The position numbers and the translations under genes were made by a program. A stretch of DNA of 64,000 bases from assembly GCF_011400295.1 (NCBI RefSeq), contig NZ_CP049859.1, forward strand, positions 1 through 64,000, in the 5' to 3' direction. Origin of the DNA: Erysipelothrix sp. HDW6A. GTDB lineage: Bacteria; Bacillota_I; Bacilli_A; Erysipelotrichales; Erysipelotrichaceae. Position 1 is the first letter of the stretch. Every line of letters starts with the position of its first letter. Below the pieces are notes generated by a model. It was not told where the DNA came from. It ran no database searches and worked only from the letters and a program-made list of their open reading frames with translations. Shown piece after piece: positions 50,937 to 61,239 of this stretch.

Positions 50937-51638
50937 ATGACATATATTGAATTTAAAAACGTTAAGAAAGATTATCATGTTGGCGACATTGTTATCAATG
51001 CTGTAAACAATTGTGATTTTACAATCGATGAAGGTGAATTTGTGGTTGTACTTGGTCCTTCTGGTGCTGGTAAAACCACAATTTTAAACTTATTAGGGGG
51101 AATGGATAGTGCTACTTCAGGTAGTATTTTTGTTGCCGGAGAAGACATTACCCGTCTTTCAAAAAAAGAACTCGTGAAGTATCGTCGCGAAAGCATTGGA
51201 TTTGTCTTTCAATTCTATAATCTAATAGAAAATCTCAGCGCTAAAGAAAATGTCGAGATTGCAGTTCAACTCAGCAAAAGTGCTCTTGATGCTAATCATA
51301 TTCTTGAACAAGTTGGACTAGAAAATCGTCTTAATAACTTCCCTTCTCAACTATCTGGTGGTGAACAACAACGAGTATCTATTGCTAGAGCTATTGCCAA
51401 GAACCCAAAATTACTACTGTGTGATGAACCTACTGGTGCATTAGATAGCAACACCGGTCAACGAATTATCGAACTTCTTCAAAAGAATTGCCGTGAGTCA
51501 GGAATTACTACTATCATCATTACCCACAACGCTGCAATTGCAGAAGTTGCTGACAAAGTTATACGAGTCCATAACGGAACAATATCGGAAGTAAGTATTA
51601 ACACAAATCCTAAAGCAGTGTCTGAGATTGCGTGGTGA
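50937..51638 (+). CDS. MacB/LolD-type ABC ATPase
   Basis: A 233-aa protein. The start at 50937 ([13 protein letters not shown]) follows TGGAGGTTCT. Walker [10 protein letters not shown], signature [15 protein letters not shown] and Walker [13 protein letters not shown] are intact. It pairs with the downstream permease, five bases away. Confidence 0.93.
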   Translation: MTYIEFKNVKKDYHVGDIVINAVNNCDFTIDEGEFVVVLGPSGAGKTTILNLLGGMDSATSGSIFVAGEDITRLSKKELVKYRRESIGFVFQFYNLIENLSAKENVEIAVQLSKSALDANHILEQVGLENRLNNFPSQLSGGEQQRVSIARAIAKNPKLLLCDEPTGALDSNTGQRIIELLQKNCRESGITTIIITHNAAIAEVADKVIRVHNGTISEVSINTNPKAVSEIAW

Positions 51639-51643
51639 TTTGA

Positions 51644-54600
51644 ATGATCTATAAAAATGCATTCAAGAAAATAAAGAAGTCCCTAGGTCGATACCTTTCA
51701 CTATTACTAATTGTATTAGTAGGTGTTGGTTTTTATTCTGGAATTGAGATTACTGCCCCTGATATAAAAAATGTAACCAACACATACTACCAAGACATGA
51801 AGCTCTTTGATGGAAAAGTCGTCAGCACTTTTGGTTTGACTGAACAAGACCGTGTTGCATTAGAAGGATTGGATCTTGTTGATAAAGCATACGGAACCTA
51901 TGCTACCGATGTTTTTGACGAGGACAAAGTCATCCGTATCCATGCCATTAATAATCATATTAACCTTGTAAATCTCGTAAAAGGAAGAATGCCAGAAAAC
52001 ACCCATGAGATCCTCGCAGATAAGCGATACTACTCTGTAGGCGATACGATAAAACTTAAAGAAGATGACGAGCTCTTACTAGTTGATGAGTATACGGTAG
52101 TCGGGACGATTGATTCGGTACTGTATATTGGCGATGACTATGGTACAAGCACGAAAGGAAATGGTAAACTTAACTCATTTGCTTTTGTACTTGAAGAAAC
52201 GTTTGATAGTGACATATTCACCGAGATTTATCTTCATCTGGATGAAACATTATCTTCTCAAAACAATGATGATTATGCCGCTACTATTTCAGAATTAGAA
52301 AAAAATATTGTTGATATTAAACCACAATACATTGAACTTAGACGTCAAGAAATCATTGATGAGGCCATGGTTGAAATCAATGAGAACCAGGAGACTCTAA
52401 ATAAAGAAAAACAAGATGCTCTAACAAAGCTCAATGATGCAAAGAAAGAAATTGATACGAATCAACAAAAGATTACCGATGGAATTGCACGTTTAGCCCA
52501 AGAAGAGAAGACACTAAACGAAACTATTAAGACTACCCAACAAAAGTTTCAAGATGGTAGAAAGAAAATTAAGGATTCACGTGCTCAATTAGAAGCAAGT
52601 TTAACGTCTTTAGGACTTGATAAAACAAGTCTTGCCTCAACCATTCAAGTCTTACAAGTTTCAGTCAAGACTATGGAAGAGCAACTCGCTCAAATTCCTG
52701 AGACAAATCCTCAACATCAAGTCCTAAAACAACAATTGCAAGAGACCCAAAAACAACTTGCGTCCCTTACACAAGTTCAAACTGCATTTACTACCCTTGA
52801 TGCGGAAGAAATGAAGCTCGATCAAGGTGAAGCACAGTTTGAAACCGAAGTTAATAAAGGACACAATGCGATTAAAAATGGTCGAACTGAACTAGTTGAT
52901 AGCCAAAAGAAAATTGATGAAGCTACTACAAAGTGGTCACAATCATATCGTGAGTTTGAAACTGAAATTGCAGATGCTCAAAAGAAAATTGATGATGCCA
53001 TTATCGAAGTTAACGATATTGAAATGCCACAATGGTTACTCTTTAACCGAAAAAACATCGGTACTTACGAAGAGTTAAATTCAAGCATTAACGTTATCTC
53101 ATCAATTGCACAGGTATTCCCACTGTTCTTTGTTCTGATTGCCCTACTCATGACTTCAAACTCAATGTCCCGAATGGTCTTTGAAGAACGTTCTGAAATG
53201 GGTACCCTTACATCCTTAGGCTATTCCGATGCAAAGATTATGTCGACCTACCTCATCTATGCGGTGAGTGCTGCACTAATTGGTGTGTTAAGTGGTTTCT
53301 ACCTTGGTAGTTACGCTATACCTCCACTTATCTTCACGACCTTTGCAAAGTTTAGAATCCCACCACTCGAATTACTTACCAATAATCTTGTACTTATACT
53401 TTCTCTTGTGGTATCAGTAGTCGTTATGGCGTCTGTGACCATCAGTTCTTGTTATAAGGAACTTCGACACACACCTGCCTCTCTTCTTCGCCCTGAGGCC
53501 CCTAAACGTGGCAAAACCATTCTTTTAGAAAGAATCACATTCTTATGGAAACGATTCTCCTTTAACTGGAAAGTTACCCTTAGAAATATGTTCCGTTATA
53601 AAAAGCGAGGGTTAATGACAATCATTGGCGTTGGTGGATGCACTGCACTCTTAGTCGTTGGATTTGGACTCCGTGATTCGATGAGTGGTATTGCTGAATC
53701 ACAGTATGGAAAAATATTCAAATACGACACGATGATCACCCTAAAAGAAACAAGCAATCAATTTGAAGACATACATAAAGAAAAACTCGAGGACTTTAAT
53801 ATTGACAATGGTCTCTTAATAAATCAATCTTCAGTTACTGTAGTTGATGGTGGCGATACATTGAGTGCATACTTGATTGTCCCTGAAAACTTAGACTCCT
53901 TTGAATCATTCTTTGGTCTCTATGACTCAAAATCTAAAGAAGCTCTAGATTTAGAAAATGGGGCAATAGTATCTGAAAAACTCGCTGACACCTTCAATCT
54001 AAAACCTGGAAGTACATTAACACTCCATGACAGTAATTATCTAACACATCAATTTGAAGTTGCTGCAGTAGCAGAAAATTACATTTCCAATTTCATTTAT
54101 TTAAGTGAAGATAATTACAGCACTATCTTCAATTCTAAAATCGATTACAATACACTTGTTGTGAACAGAGGCAATGCAAACGCTGATTCACTCGCAAAAA
54201 CATTGATTGACGATGAATTTGCAGTCAATGTCTCATTCACAGAGGATATGATTCAAACAGTCTTAGATACTAATAAGAGTCTTGATGGTATAGTTATTCT
54301 TATCGTTGCTGTAGCATCCTTACTGGCAATCGTCGTACTCTACAACTTAACATCTATTAATATATCTGAGAGAACACGCGAACTAGCTACACTAAAAGTT
54401 CTTGGATTCTATGATAAAGAAGCAAATAGTTATATTTATCGAGAGGCTTTTGTACTGACTCTCTTAAGTATAGGAATTGGACTACTTGCGGGTAAGTTCC
54501 TACATGTTTATGTCATAACAGTTATTGAAGGTACAGGAATGCTCTTCTTTAAGACAATTCAACCACTCAGCTACATCTATTCTATTGCGATTACACTCCT

Positions 54601-54682
54601 GTTCTCAGTACTAATGCAGTTCATTACCTATCGTGTAATCTTAAAAATCAATATGATTGAAGCTCTAAAATCAATAGAATAA
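51644..54682 (+). CDS. FtsX-like permease with coiled-coil external region
   Basis: A 1012-aa protein with an N-terminal helix, an external domain, then about 200 residues of coiled coil (NENQETLNKEKQDALTKLND... through EIADAQKKIDDAI). An FtsX domain with three helices (residues 485-620) follows, and a second external domain and FtsX domain complete it. MacB/YfiH-like exporters of this plan move or sense lipids, peptides or wall fragments. TetR control suggests inducible export. Confidence 0.88.
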   Translation: MIYKNAFKKIKKSLGRYLSLLLIVLVGVGFYSGIEITAPDIKNVTNTYYQDMKLFDGKVVSTFGLTEQDRVALEGLDLVDKAYGTYATDVFDEDKVIRIHAINNHINLVNLVKGRMPENTHEILADKRYYSVGDTIKLKEDDELLLVDEYTVVGTIDSVLYIGDDYGTSTKGNGKLNSFAFVLEETFDSDIFTEIYLHLDETLSSQNNDDYAATISELEKNIVDIKPQYIELRRQEIIDEAMVEINENQETLNKEKQDALTKLNDAKKEIDTNQQKITDGIARLAQEEKTLNETIKTTQQKFQDGRKKIKDSRAQLEASLTSLGLDKTSLASTIQVLQVSVKTMEEQLAQIPETNPQHQVLKQQLQETQKQLASLTQVQTAFTTLDAEEMKLDQGEAQFETEVNKGHNAIKNGRTELVDSQKKIDEATTKWSQSYREFETEIADAQKKIDDAIIEVNDIEMPQWLLFNRKNIGTYEELNSSINVISSIAQVFPLFFVLIALLMTSNSMSRMVFEERSEMGTLTSLGYSDAKIMSTYLIYAVSAALIGVLSGFYLGSYAIPPLIFTTFAKFRIPPLELLTNNLVLILSLVVSVVVMASVTISSCYKELRHTPASLLRPEAPKRGKTILLERITFLWKRFSFNWKVTLRNMFRYKKRGLMTIIGVGGCTALLVVGFGLRDSMSGIAESQYGKIFKYDTMITLKETSNQFEDIHKEKLEDFNIDNGLLINQSSVTVVDGGDTLSAYLIVPENLDSFESFFGLYDSKSKEALDLENGAIVSEKLADTFNLKPGSTLTLHDSNYLTHQFEVAAVAENYISNFIYLSEDNYSTIFNSKIDYNTLVVNRGNANADSLAKTLIDDEFAVNVSFTEDMIQTVLDTNKSLDGIVILIVAVASLLAIVVLYNLTSINISERTRELATLKVLGFYDKEANSYIYREAFVLTLLSIGIGLLAGKFLHVYVITVIEGTGMLFFKTIQPLSYIYSIAITLLFSVLMQFITYRVILKINMIEALKSIE

Positions 54683-54690
54683 CACAAAAA

Positions 54691-54763
54691 AACTTGGACC
54701 AACATGAAGTGCACTCCAATAATTGGCGGGACCAATTATTGGGTTCACTTCAATATCCAAGTT
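54691..54763. repeat. Long imperfect inverted repeat
   Basis: About 73 bases folding into one stem: AACTTGGA...CCAATAATTGG-CGGGA-CCAATTATTGG...CACTTCAAT..CCAAGTT. It lies between convergent genes and can serve both as terminator. The GTTCACTTCA-like ends recall IS3-family termini, so it may be a miniature or fused IS remnant. Confidence 0.5.
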
Positions 54764-54772
54764 TTCGTTTTT

Positions 54773-55990
54773 CTAGAAGTAGTCCGAGAAGTATGCTTGC
54801 TCGTTAATTGCATAAGAGTTAAGAAGTTTCAGAGAATCTTTGGTCCCTATAATTCTACCAGCCCTTACAAGTTGACTAACAGAGCGGTATCCCATTAGAA
54901 GCGTGGTGAGTGTCCTAATATCCATACTTACCAGATGATCACTAATATCATTGGTAATTTCTACTTTTGAATCATCGAAGCGAATCGTATGAATACCATT
55001 ATTCCACGGTGCAGCATTATCTTTAATATCTAAGCTTAGGTATCCTTTTCTGTTTGTGAATGGATAGGACTCTAAGAACTTATCCACATCTACAATACGT
55101 GCCATGTAGTATGGCTGTATTGTTTCCACAATATCACTATCATCAAATCCAAAGGCGATTGCTTCACCTGAGTAATTCTTACCTTTTACGGATTCTATCA
55201 TTGAGAAATGTGCCGAGATAAAGTTCCATAAACCGCGTCTTGCATCTTCATTTAGATAAATCATTTCTTTAATATAGAAGACTTCATTATTAAGCCAATA
55301 AAAGCATAAACCACGGGCTTCACCTTGTTCATCATAATATACTGCAGCAATTCGTTCTGCTTCATCTTCCCAGCGCCAATACTCTTCCCAAGCCAAGGTA
55401 TCACGAAGCATTGCACCATGCGTCTTGACTACAAAGTCATTGTAGAGCGTCAGAACATCTGGATCATCCACATTGAGCCGTTCAACATGCCCTAGCACTT
55501 CTACTGTAGAAGGCAACTGTGTATCTTTAATTGTATATTCCATTACATCCGATATGATTTCCCATCCTTTATTACGATACAAAGGAATACTGTACGGATA
55601 TAAATACGATATGTACTGCCCTGTCTCTCTCATAGTTTCGAGTGCTTTTTTGATAAGCCCACTCACAAGCCCCATCCCTGCATATTCAGGATATGTACCT
55701 ACTCCTGTTACACCACCCATAGGCATCATGACTCCATGAACATTGATGGTACATGGATAGATTGCAAGTTGGGAAACAAGATCTTCATCTTTAAACCACC
55801 CATACACATCCGCCTTGGAAAGAATGGGTCTTTTTTCCTTAATGATTTCTGCTTCATCTTCATAACCTGAACTCGTAATGTCGCTTTGTGTCACTTGAAA
55901 TACGTAGCGCAATAATTCATTATACTGATCGATATCTTCAACATTCAGCTTGCGAAGTTCAAGTTCGTCCTTTATATCATATGCCGCCAT
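54773..55990 (-). CDS. Eis-like GNAT acetyltransferase with SCP2 domain
   Basis: A 405-aa protein. The start at 55990 (MAAYDIKDELELRKL) follows AGAGGGACAATT. The first GNAT domain has VTGVGTYPEYAGMGLVSGLIKKAL (acetyl-CoA loop). A second GNAT-like domain and a C-terminal SCP2-like domain (KGYLSLDIKDNAAPWNN) follow, the Eis plan. Relatives acetylate aminoglycosides or peptides; the substrate here is unknown. Confidence 0.85.
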   Translation of the reverse strand: MAAYDIKDELELRKLNVEDIDQYNELLRYVFQVTQSDITSSGYEDEAEIIKEKRPILSKADVYGWFKDEDLVSQLAIYPCTINVHGVMMPMGGVTGVGTYPEYAGMGLVSGLIKKALETMRETGQYISYLYPYSIPLYRNKGWEIISDVMEYTIKDTQLPSTVEVLGHVERLNVDDPDVLTLYNDFVVKTHGAMLRDTLAWEEYWRWEDEAERIAAVYYDEQGEARGLCFYWLNNEVFYIKEMIYLNEDARRGLWNFISAHFSMIESVKGKNYSGEAIAFGFDDSDIVETIQPYYMARIVDVDKFLESYPFTNRKGYLSLDIKDNAAPWNNGIHTIRFDDSKVEITNDISDHLVSMDIRTLTTLLMGYRSVSQLVRAGRIIGTKDSLKLLNSYAINEQAYFSDYF

Positions 55991-56118
55991 AATTGTCCCT
56001 CTTCTACTTAAGTACATTCTATCATTTTTCTACGTGAATTGTGTGAAAATAAAAAAATCACTAGTTAGTTAAACAGCATAATACACAATCTTTAAGCCCT
56101 TTTACACCTTAAAGAGGT

Positions 56119-56147
56119 TTGACTGAATTATGTTTTAATGGTACTAT
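56119..56147 (+). promoter_or_regulatory. Promoter of cold-shock gene 2
   Basis: TTGACT, 17 bases, TACTAT. The transcript would start near GTTATAAG (56155) with a leader of about 79 bases. Confidence 0.65.
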
Positions 56148-56233
56148 TGTTAGTGTTATAAGAGCTACACTGTTATATATGATATCATCATTATTTGTGT
56201 ACGACTTATTCTAGTTAGGAGGCACAACTTAAT

Positions 56234-56437
56234 ATGGAATCAGGAAAAGTAAAATTCTTTAACGCTGAAAAAGGCTTCGGTTTTATCATCGTTGACGGAA
56301 GTAATGAAGAAGTATTTGTACATTACACAGGAATTGCTACTGATGGCTATAGAACCTTAGAAGAAGGTCAAGCAGTTTCATTTGAAATTGTTGATGGTCA
56401 ACGTGGAAAGCAAGCAAGTAATGTAACACCACTTTAA
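56234..56437 (+). CDS. Cold-shock protein 2
   Basis: A 67-aa cold-shock domain ([26 protein letters not shown]). A close paralogue of the 48173 product; the promoter and leader are also alike, pointing to duplication of the whole unit. Confidence 0.95.
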   Translation: MESGKVKFFNAEKGFGFIIVDGSNEEVFVHYTGIATDGYRTLEEGQAVSFEIVDGQRGKQASNVTPL

Positions 56438-56447
56438 TTATCATAAT

Positions 56448-56470
56448 AAAGAGCGAAAGCTCTTTTTTTG
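56448..56470 (+). terminator. Terminator of cold-shock gene 2
   Basis: AAAGAGC-GAAA-GCTCTTT with T-run. Confidence 0.75.
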
Positions 56471-56564
56471 TTCCAAATTAAGATAATTTTCAGTCTCATC
56501 TATCGATACTTATACTTTAGTCCTTGATTATGGGTTATAATCTTCATAAAGGGTAGGACAAACT

Positions 56565-57548
56565 ATGAAATATATTATTACTTGTAATGACAACACACAA
56601 AAACAACTCGTAAATGAGTTTAAATATTACCGTATTCCTGGTACATTTACTTGGTTCAATAGTACTGATGCACTTTTTGATACCACACTTGACTTGGATA
56701 CATTTTATAAAAAAATTATTGGGTATCCGATGATTTTCGTACGCCACTTTACTTCTGTTGATGCTACTACATCATTAGGTAACTTTGATGATATAAAGAA
56801 CATCACTATGGATAAAAACCTCACATTTTCAATACAATTAAGTTCTCCTGTTGAAATTAGAAAACAAATTGTGGAGATACGAAACCAATTAGTGGACACA
56901 TTCAAGAAAGACGGTTTAGCACTTGATGTTAAGAACCCTGAGCAAGTGCTCACCATATATGTAAATAACGATACAGTTTATTATGGTGTAAACAAAACAG
57001 AGCAACTTTTAAGCAAGTGGGCGAGTGGCGCAATCCATTTTTCCCGTGCTCTTTCAACTATATCCCGAGCAGAGTATAAACTTCGTGAAGTCTTTGATGT
57101 TTTCCCACTAAAATTAGAAGGAAATATTGCTGTAGATCTAGGTGCTGCTCCTGGTGGATGGTCCAAAGTCCTTAATGATTTAGGATTTGAAGTGTATGCA
57201 ATTGACCCAGCTGACCTTGATCCTCGTCTACTTAGCCTTGAAGGCATTCATCATAAGAAAATGACATCTCAACAATTCATCTATGATAACCCTAACTTTA
57301 AATGCGACCTAATGGTTAATGACATGAAGATGTCATCCCGACAAAGCATTCATATATTTGAGGACCTAGCTCCTAATTTATCGACGAATGGTCTTGGAAT
57401 AATTACCATTAAACTCCCTAAGAACTATACATTCTCAGACGCACTTGAAGCATTAAATCTTCTTAGAACAAACTTTGAAATTGTTTATGCTCGTCAATTA
57501 TTCCACAACCGCAATGAATTTACCGCAATAGTAAAGCCAATCAAGTGA
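56565..57548 (+). CDS. RlmM/FtsJ-like rRNA methyltransferase
   Basis: A 327-aa protein. The Rossmann motif AVDLGAAPGGWSKVL is at about residues 191-205, then YAIDPADLD and LMVNDMKMSSRQS, with the catalytic Lys/Asp pattern of FtsJ-fold 2'-O-methylases. The N-terminal 150 residues resemble a THUMP-like substrate domain, as in RlmM. GGGTAGGACAAACT precedes it. Confidence 0.8.
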   Translation: MKYIITCNDNTQKQLVNEFKYYRIPGTFTWFNSTDALFDTTLDLDTFYKKIIGYPMIFVRHFTSVDATTSLGNFDDIKNITMDKNLTFSIQLSSPVEIRKQIVEIRNQLVDTFKKDGLALDVKNPEQVLTIYVNNDTVYYGVNKTEQLLSKWASGAIHFSRALSTISRAEYKLREVFDVFPLKLEGNIAVDLGAAPGGWSKVLNDLGFEVYAIDPADLDPRLLSLEGIHHKKMTSQQFIYDNPNFKCDLMVNDMKMSSRQSIHIFEDLAPNLSTNGLGIITIKLPKNYTFSDALEALNLLRTNFEIVYARQLFHNRNEFTAIVKPIK

Positions 57549-57561
57549 TTGGCTTCTTTTT
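57536..57561 (+). terminator. Terminator over the stop codon
   Basis: GCCAATC-AAGT-GATTGGC then TTCTTTTT. Confidence 0.75.
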
Positions 57562-58222
57562 ATACATCAATTTGCACATTAAATTCTTGCGAACTCTGAC
57601 CGGTAATACCTACTATCCCCCAGAACGTAGCAATTAACTTTGTCTTATCATTTCCAATAAAATCAATAATAAAAGGTCTATCATAATGTAACTCATCTGA
57701 AATATTAATATACGATTCATTACTGTCCATCGCATATAACTTAACAATTAATTTATTAGGAAAATCCCCATTTTTTTCATGAATGCAGAAATCTTCGAGA
57801 TCTTTAAATGTATAGGTTCTATCTTCTAGAGACATATCTTTATTGAGTCTGAATTTTTTTAAGTGAACAATCTCTGAGTCAGTATATTCAGCAAGTAGAG
57901 ATGCTGAAATGTTGTGTTCTTTTGAAATTTCTAAAGGAAAGATAATTTGGAAAAAAGACCCATGAACTTCTTTAGGGTTTATTTTAATATCTACACCTAA
58001 GTGCTCGATTGTATCAACATGATGAATAAGTTTTGAGATAGTTTCTTCGTCATAAGAAAACCTTACTATTTCATTGTTTAAGTTTTCTTTTGAAATCACA
58101 TCTTTTGCGCTGTATGGTATTCTAACAATATTTTCGGTGTATTTTTCTCTTTTGCTTAAATAATATGTAGCAAAAGATATCCCTAAGCCAGCTAATACTG
58201 AACTTATAATTAATTTTCTCAT
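57560..58222 (-). CDS. Hypothetical membrane-anchored protein
   Basis: A 220-aa protein. The start at 58222 (MRKLIISSVLAGLGISF) follows GTGAGGTTAAGAGA. One N-terminal helix; the rest is a beta-rich external domain. No family was recognised. Confidence 0.6.
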   Translation of the reverse strand: MRKLIISSVLAGLGISFATYYLSKREKYTENIVRIPYSAKDVISKENLNNEIVRFSYDEETISKLIHHVDTIEHLGVDIKINPKEVHGSFFQIIFPLEISKEHNISASLLAEYTDSEIVHLKKFRLNKDMSLEDRTYTFKDLEDFCIHEKNGDFPNKLIVKLYAMDSNESYINISDELHYDRPFIIDFIGNDKTKLIATFWGIVGITGQSSQEFNVQIDV

Positions 58223-58424
58223 TCTCTTAACCTCACGCTCATAGTATATATCCTTTATTGCCCCATAATTGCAATATGTCATAAAATGATGTTTTAATGT
58301 CTTACAAATACATATTCGCGGCTTGACTTATGGTTTTTGGGGCTGTGTAGATGACAATAGTATCAACTTCATAAGAAACCTTTTTCAGTTATTGAAATAT
58401 TATCCATTATTTTTCAGTATATTC

Positions 58425-58453
58425 TTGACATTGTATTTTATATCGGCTATTAT
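58425..58453 (+). promoter_or_regulatory. Promoter of the T-box operon
   Basis: TTGACA (58425-58430), 17 bases, TATTAT (58448-58453). Confidence 0.75.
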
Positions 58454-58459
58454 TCTATT

Positions 58460-58697
58460 ACATCGTTGAAAAAGAGAGTAGATATACTTTGGATCTAAGC
58501 GAGCTAGGGTTGGTGGAAGCCTGGTGATACCAAATATATTGAACCGCACTTTGGAGAAATTGAGTTGAACTCACAGTAGGCTCAGTCGCCAGCTAGCGTT
58601 ATAGCATTGAGGGGTCTTGTCATACATACAAGGCAATTAGAGTGGTACCGCGTTTAACACGTCTCTAGATACAAATATCTGGAGGCGTTTTTTATTT
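58460..58697 (+). promoter_or_regulatory. T-box riboswitch 1, arginine-type specifier
   Basis: A full T-box leader: AGAGAGTA of stem I near 58474, specifier region GAACCGCACTT with CGC at 58545-58547 in the GAA-N-codon-A context, the conserved T-box AGAGTGGTACCGCG at 58639-58652, then a terminator hairpin with T-run (58660-58695). Uncharged tRNA pairs with the specifier and T-box to prevent termination. CGC implies tRNA-Arg. Confidence 0.88.
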
Positions 58698-58719
58698 CCA
58701 GATCATCATTAAAGTCAAT

Positions 58720-58937
58720 GAACAAGAGAGTAGTCAATCTAGAATGCCTAGCGAGTTGGAAACGGTGTAAGCCAACCATTCGAAATTGATGAACCGCACT
58801 TGCTAGATATGCTTCTGAAATCATAGGAAGCATCGCTGATGCAGCGTTACCAAAAAGAGGGGGATATTTTTAAAATATCAACTAGAGTGGTACCGCGCCA
58901 ATGCGTCTCTAGACAATTATTTGTCTAGAGTTTTTTT
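58720..58937 (+). promoter_or_regulatory. T-box riboswitch 2, arginine-type specifier
   Basis: A second complete T-box in series: AGAGAGTA at 58725, GAACCGCACTT with CGC at 58795-58797, T-box AGAGTGGTACCGCG at 58884-58897, and terminator CTCTAGACAA-TTAT-TTGTCTAGAG with seven T (58907-58937). No promoter is seen between the two. Confidence 0.88.
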
Positions 58938-58958
58938 ATTTTAAGAAAGGAATCGTTT

Positions 58959-60449
58959 ATGAAAAAATTACTAACACTACTGTGTCTTATCTTTGTACTT
59001 ACTGCTTGTTCAGTTAACAACAATGATAATGATCCACAAAACTTACTTGAAGAGATCCAACAGAGAGGTGAACTTGTTGTTGCAACATCTCCTGACTATG
59101 CACCATACGAGTTTATTGACCCATCACAACTAGGACAAAACAAATATGTCGGAGCTGATATGGAGCTTGCCAAGCTGCTAGCGAAAGAGCTTGGTGTTGA
59201 TCTTGTGATTAAGCCCATGTCATTCGATGATATTCCATCATCCATTATTGCCAGAAAATATGATATTGGTCTATCAGGTTTTACCTATACAGAAGAGAGA
59301 GCACAAGCTATTCAATTCTCAATCTCTTATGACAGTTCAGAATCAAAATGCCAAGGCTTCCTTGTGTCTGACACCAATACTTTTGATTCTTTAGATGATT
59401 TCGATAAAGCTACTGTTTCATCTCAAAACGGATCACTCCAACAAGAATATGTTAATGAACAACTCCCAAATGCAAACGTAAGACTTGTTACATCATTAGA
59501 TGATGCTGTAATGGAACTAAAGGCAGGAAAAACTGATGCCGTTGCAATAAGCTGTGCATCCGGTGAGACATTCCTTAAGAACAATTCAGGAATCAAAATT
59601 AGTGATGTTAAGTTCAACAGCGAGAACGAACAAGGAATTATGGCTATTATGCCTAAAGGTGAACCAGAGCTCTTGAATGCTGTCAATGAAATCCTAAATG
59701 ATGTTGTTGATAGTGGAAAATATCAAGTGTGGATGGATGAAGCTGTTATTCTTGATGCGGAAGTATCGAATATGGGTGATGGAGTAAAACCTACTATCTT
59801 CACACTTGCAAAAACATATGGTGATTTATTCTGGGAAGGTACTATAGGTACCCTTTGGTTATCAGCAGTTGTTGTGTTCTTTGGAACAATCTTTGGTGCC
59901 CTACTTACCCTTGCTAAGATGTCAAAACTAAAACTCCTAAATATTGTTTCAAGTGTGTACGTTGAAATTGTCCGTGGAACACCAATTCTATTACAACTCT
60001 ACCTCTTTGTTTATGGTGGAGCACAACTCCTTCCAAATATGGTTAGTGATTACATGTGGGTTGTTATTGCACTTATCTTTAACTCTAGTGCTTATGTTGC
60101 GGAAGTCTTCCGTTCAGGAATACAAGCTGTTGATAAAGGGCAGTTTGAAGCAGCTAAGAGCCTTGGTTTATCTGATAAAAATATGATGATTAAAGTTATT
60201 CTACCGCAGGCAATCAAGAACATTTTACCAGCACTCGGTAATGAGTTTATTATGATGATAAAAGAGACATCACTTGCATCAATCTTCTTTATCAACAGTT
60301 TAATGACCACACAGTCAATCATTTCAGCTGCTACTCACATGAAATTTGAAACATTAATCATTGTTGGTATTATCTACTTTATTCTTACATTTACATTATC
60401 TAAAGTTATTACACACTTTGAAAGAAAGGGAAATAGAACTCATGCCTAA
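58959..60449 (+). CDS. Amino-acid ABC binding protein-permease fusion
   Basis: A 496-aa protein. Signal peptide with lipobox LTAC (Cys17). Residues 35-260 form a type 3 solute-binding domain ([42 protein letters not shown]). Residues 285-490 form a HisM/GlnP permease ([34 protein letters not shown]). GlnP-like fusions take up polar amino acids; the two arginine T-boxes upstream make arginine the likely substrate. Confidence 0.92.
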   Translation: MKKLLTLLCLIFVLTACSVNNNDNDPQNLLEEIQQRGELVVATSPDYAPYEFIDPSQLGQNKYVGADMELAKLLAKELGVDLVIKPMSFDDIPSSIIARKYDIGLSGFTYTEERAQAIQFSISYDSSESKCQGFLVSDTNTFDSLDDFDKATVSSQNGSLQQEYVNEQLPNANVRLVTSLDDAVMELKAGKTDAVAISCASGETFLKNNSGIKISDVKFNSENEQGIMAIMPKGEPELLNAVNEILNDVVDSGKYQVWMDEAVILDAEVSNMGDGVKPTIFTLAKTYGDLFWEGTIGTLWLSAVVVFFGTIFGALLTLAKMSKLKLLNIVSSVYVEIVRGTPILLQLYLFVYGGAQLLPNMVSDYMWVVIALIFNSSAYVAEVFRSGIQAVDKGQFEAAKSLGLSDKNMMIKVILPQAIKNILPALGNEFIMMIKETSLASIFFINSLMTTQSIISAATHMKFETLIIVGIIYFILTFTLSKVITHFERKGNRTHA

Positions 60450-61173
60450 TCCACTCATAAAAATTACAAATCTTAAGAAAAATTTCGGATCTTTAGAAGT
60501 ATTAAAAGGAATTGATTTTGATATCAATCAAGGACAAGTTATCTCAATTATCGGTCCATCAGGATCTGGTAAGTCAACATTCTTACGTTGTCTAAACCTT
60601 CTTGAAAAACCAACATCTGGAACTATACTATATAAAAATCAAGATCTTACGAATACTAAAAAACTTGACGCATTACGCCAAGAGTTAGGGATGGTATTTC
60701 AACATTTCAATGTCTTTCCAAATATGACTGTTCTTGAAAATATTACTTTAGCTCCTACTCTTGAAAAAGGAGTCTCAAAGAAAGACGCAAAACTCCAGGC
60801 AGAAGAACTTCTCGATAAGGTTGGTTTGCTTGATAAAAAAGATGAGTACCCTACAAAGTTATCTGGAGGCCAGAAACAACGTTTAGCTATCGTCAGGGCT
60901 CTAGCTATGAATCCTGAAGTAATGTTGTTTGACGAACCTACAAGTGCTTTAGATCCAGAAATGGTTAATGACGTTTTAGATGTTATTAAATCATTAGCTG
61001 ATAGTGGGATGACAATTCTAATTGTTACTCATGAAATGAACTTCGCTAAGCAAATTAGTGATACTGTTATCTTTATGGATGATGGCCATCTTGAAGAGGT
61101 CGGAACACCTGATGATATCTTTAACAATCCTAAGAGTCCTCGCTTATGTGAATTTTTAAGTAAAGTTCTATAA
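60442..61173 (+). CDS. Amino-acid ABC ATPase
   Basis: A 243-aa GlnQ/ArtP-type ATPase. The start at 60442 ([15 protein letters not shown]) overlaps the fusion gene by eight bases. Walker [10 protein letters not shown], signature [15 protein letters not shown] and Walker [15 protein letters not shown] are intact. Confidence 0.95.
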   Translation: MPNPLIKITNLKKNFGSLEVLKGIDFDINQGQVISIIGPSGSGKSTFLRCLNLLEKPTSGTILYKNQDLTNTKKLDALRQELGMVFQHFNVFPNMTVLENITLAPTLEKGVSKKDAKLQAEELLDKVGLLDKKDEYPTKLSGGQKQRLAIVRALAMNPEVMLFDEPTSALDPEMVNDVLDVIKSLADSGMTILIVTHEMNFAKQISDTVIFMDDGHLEEVGTPDDIFNNPKSPRLCEFLSKVL

Positions 61174-61179
61174 TTATCT

Positions 61180-61208
61180 AAGTGGTCAACTATTGGCCAC
61201 TTTTTTTT
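61180..61208 (+). terminator. Terminator of the amino-acid transporter operon
   Basis: AAGTGGTCAA-CTA-TTGGCCACTT with eight T. Confidence 0.8.
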
Positions 61209-61239
61209 GGTAAAATAGAGTATGTATTTGGAGGTTTAT

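Noticed and set aside
58539..58550. Histidine (CAC) or alanine (GCA) reading of the T-box specifier
   Set aside because: In the usual GAA-N-codon-A register the codon is CGC; the other registers place a pyrimidine after the codon.
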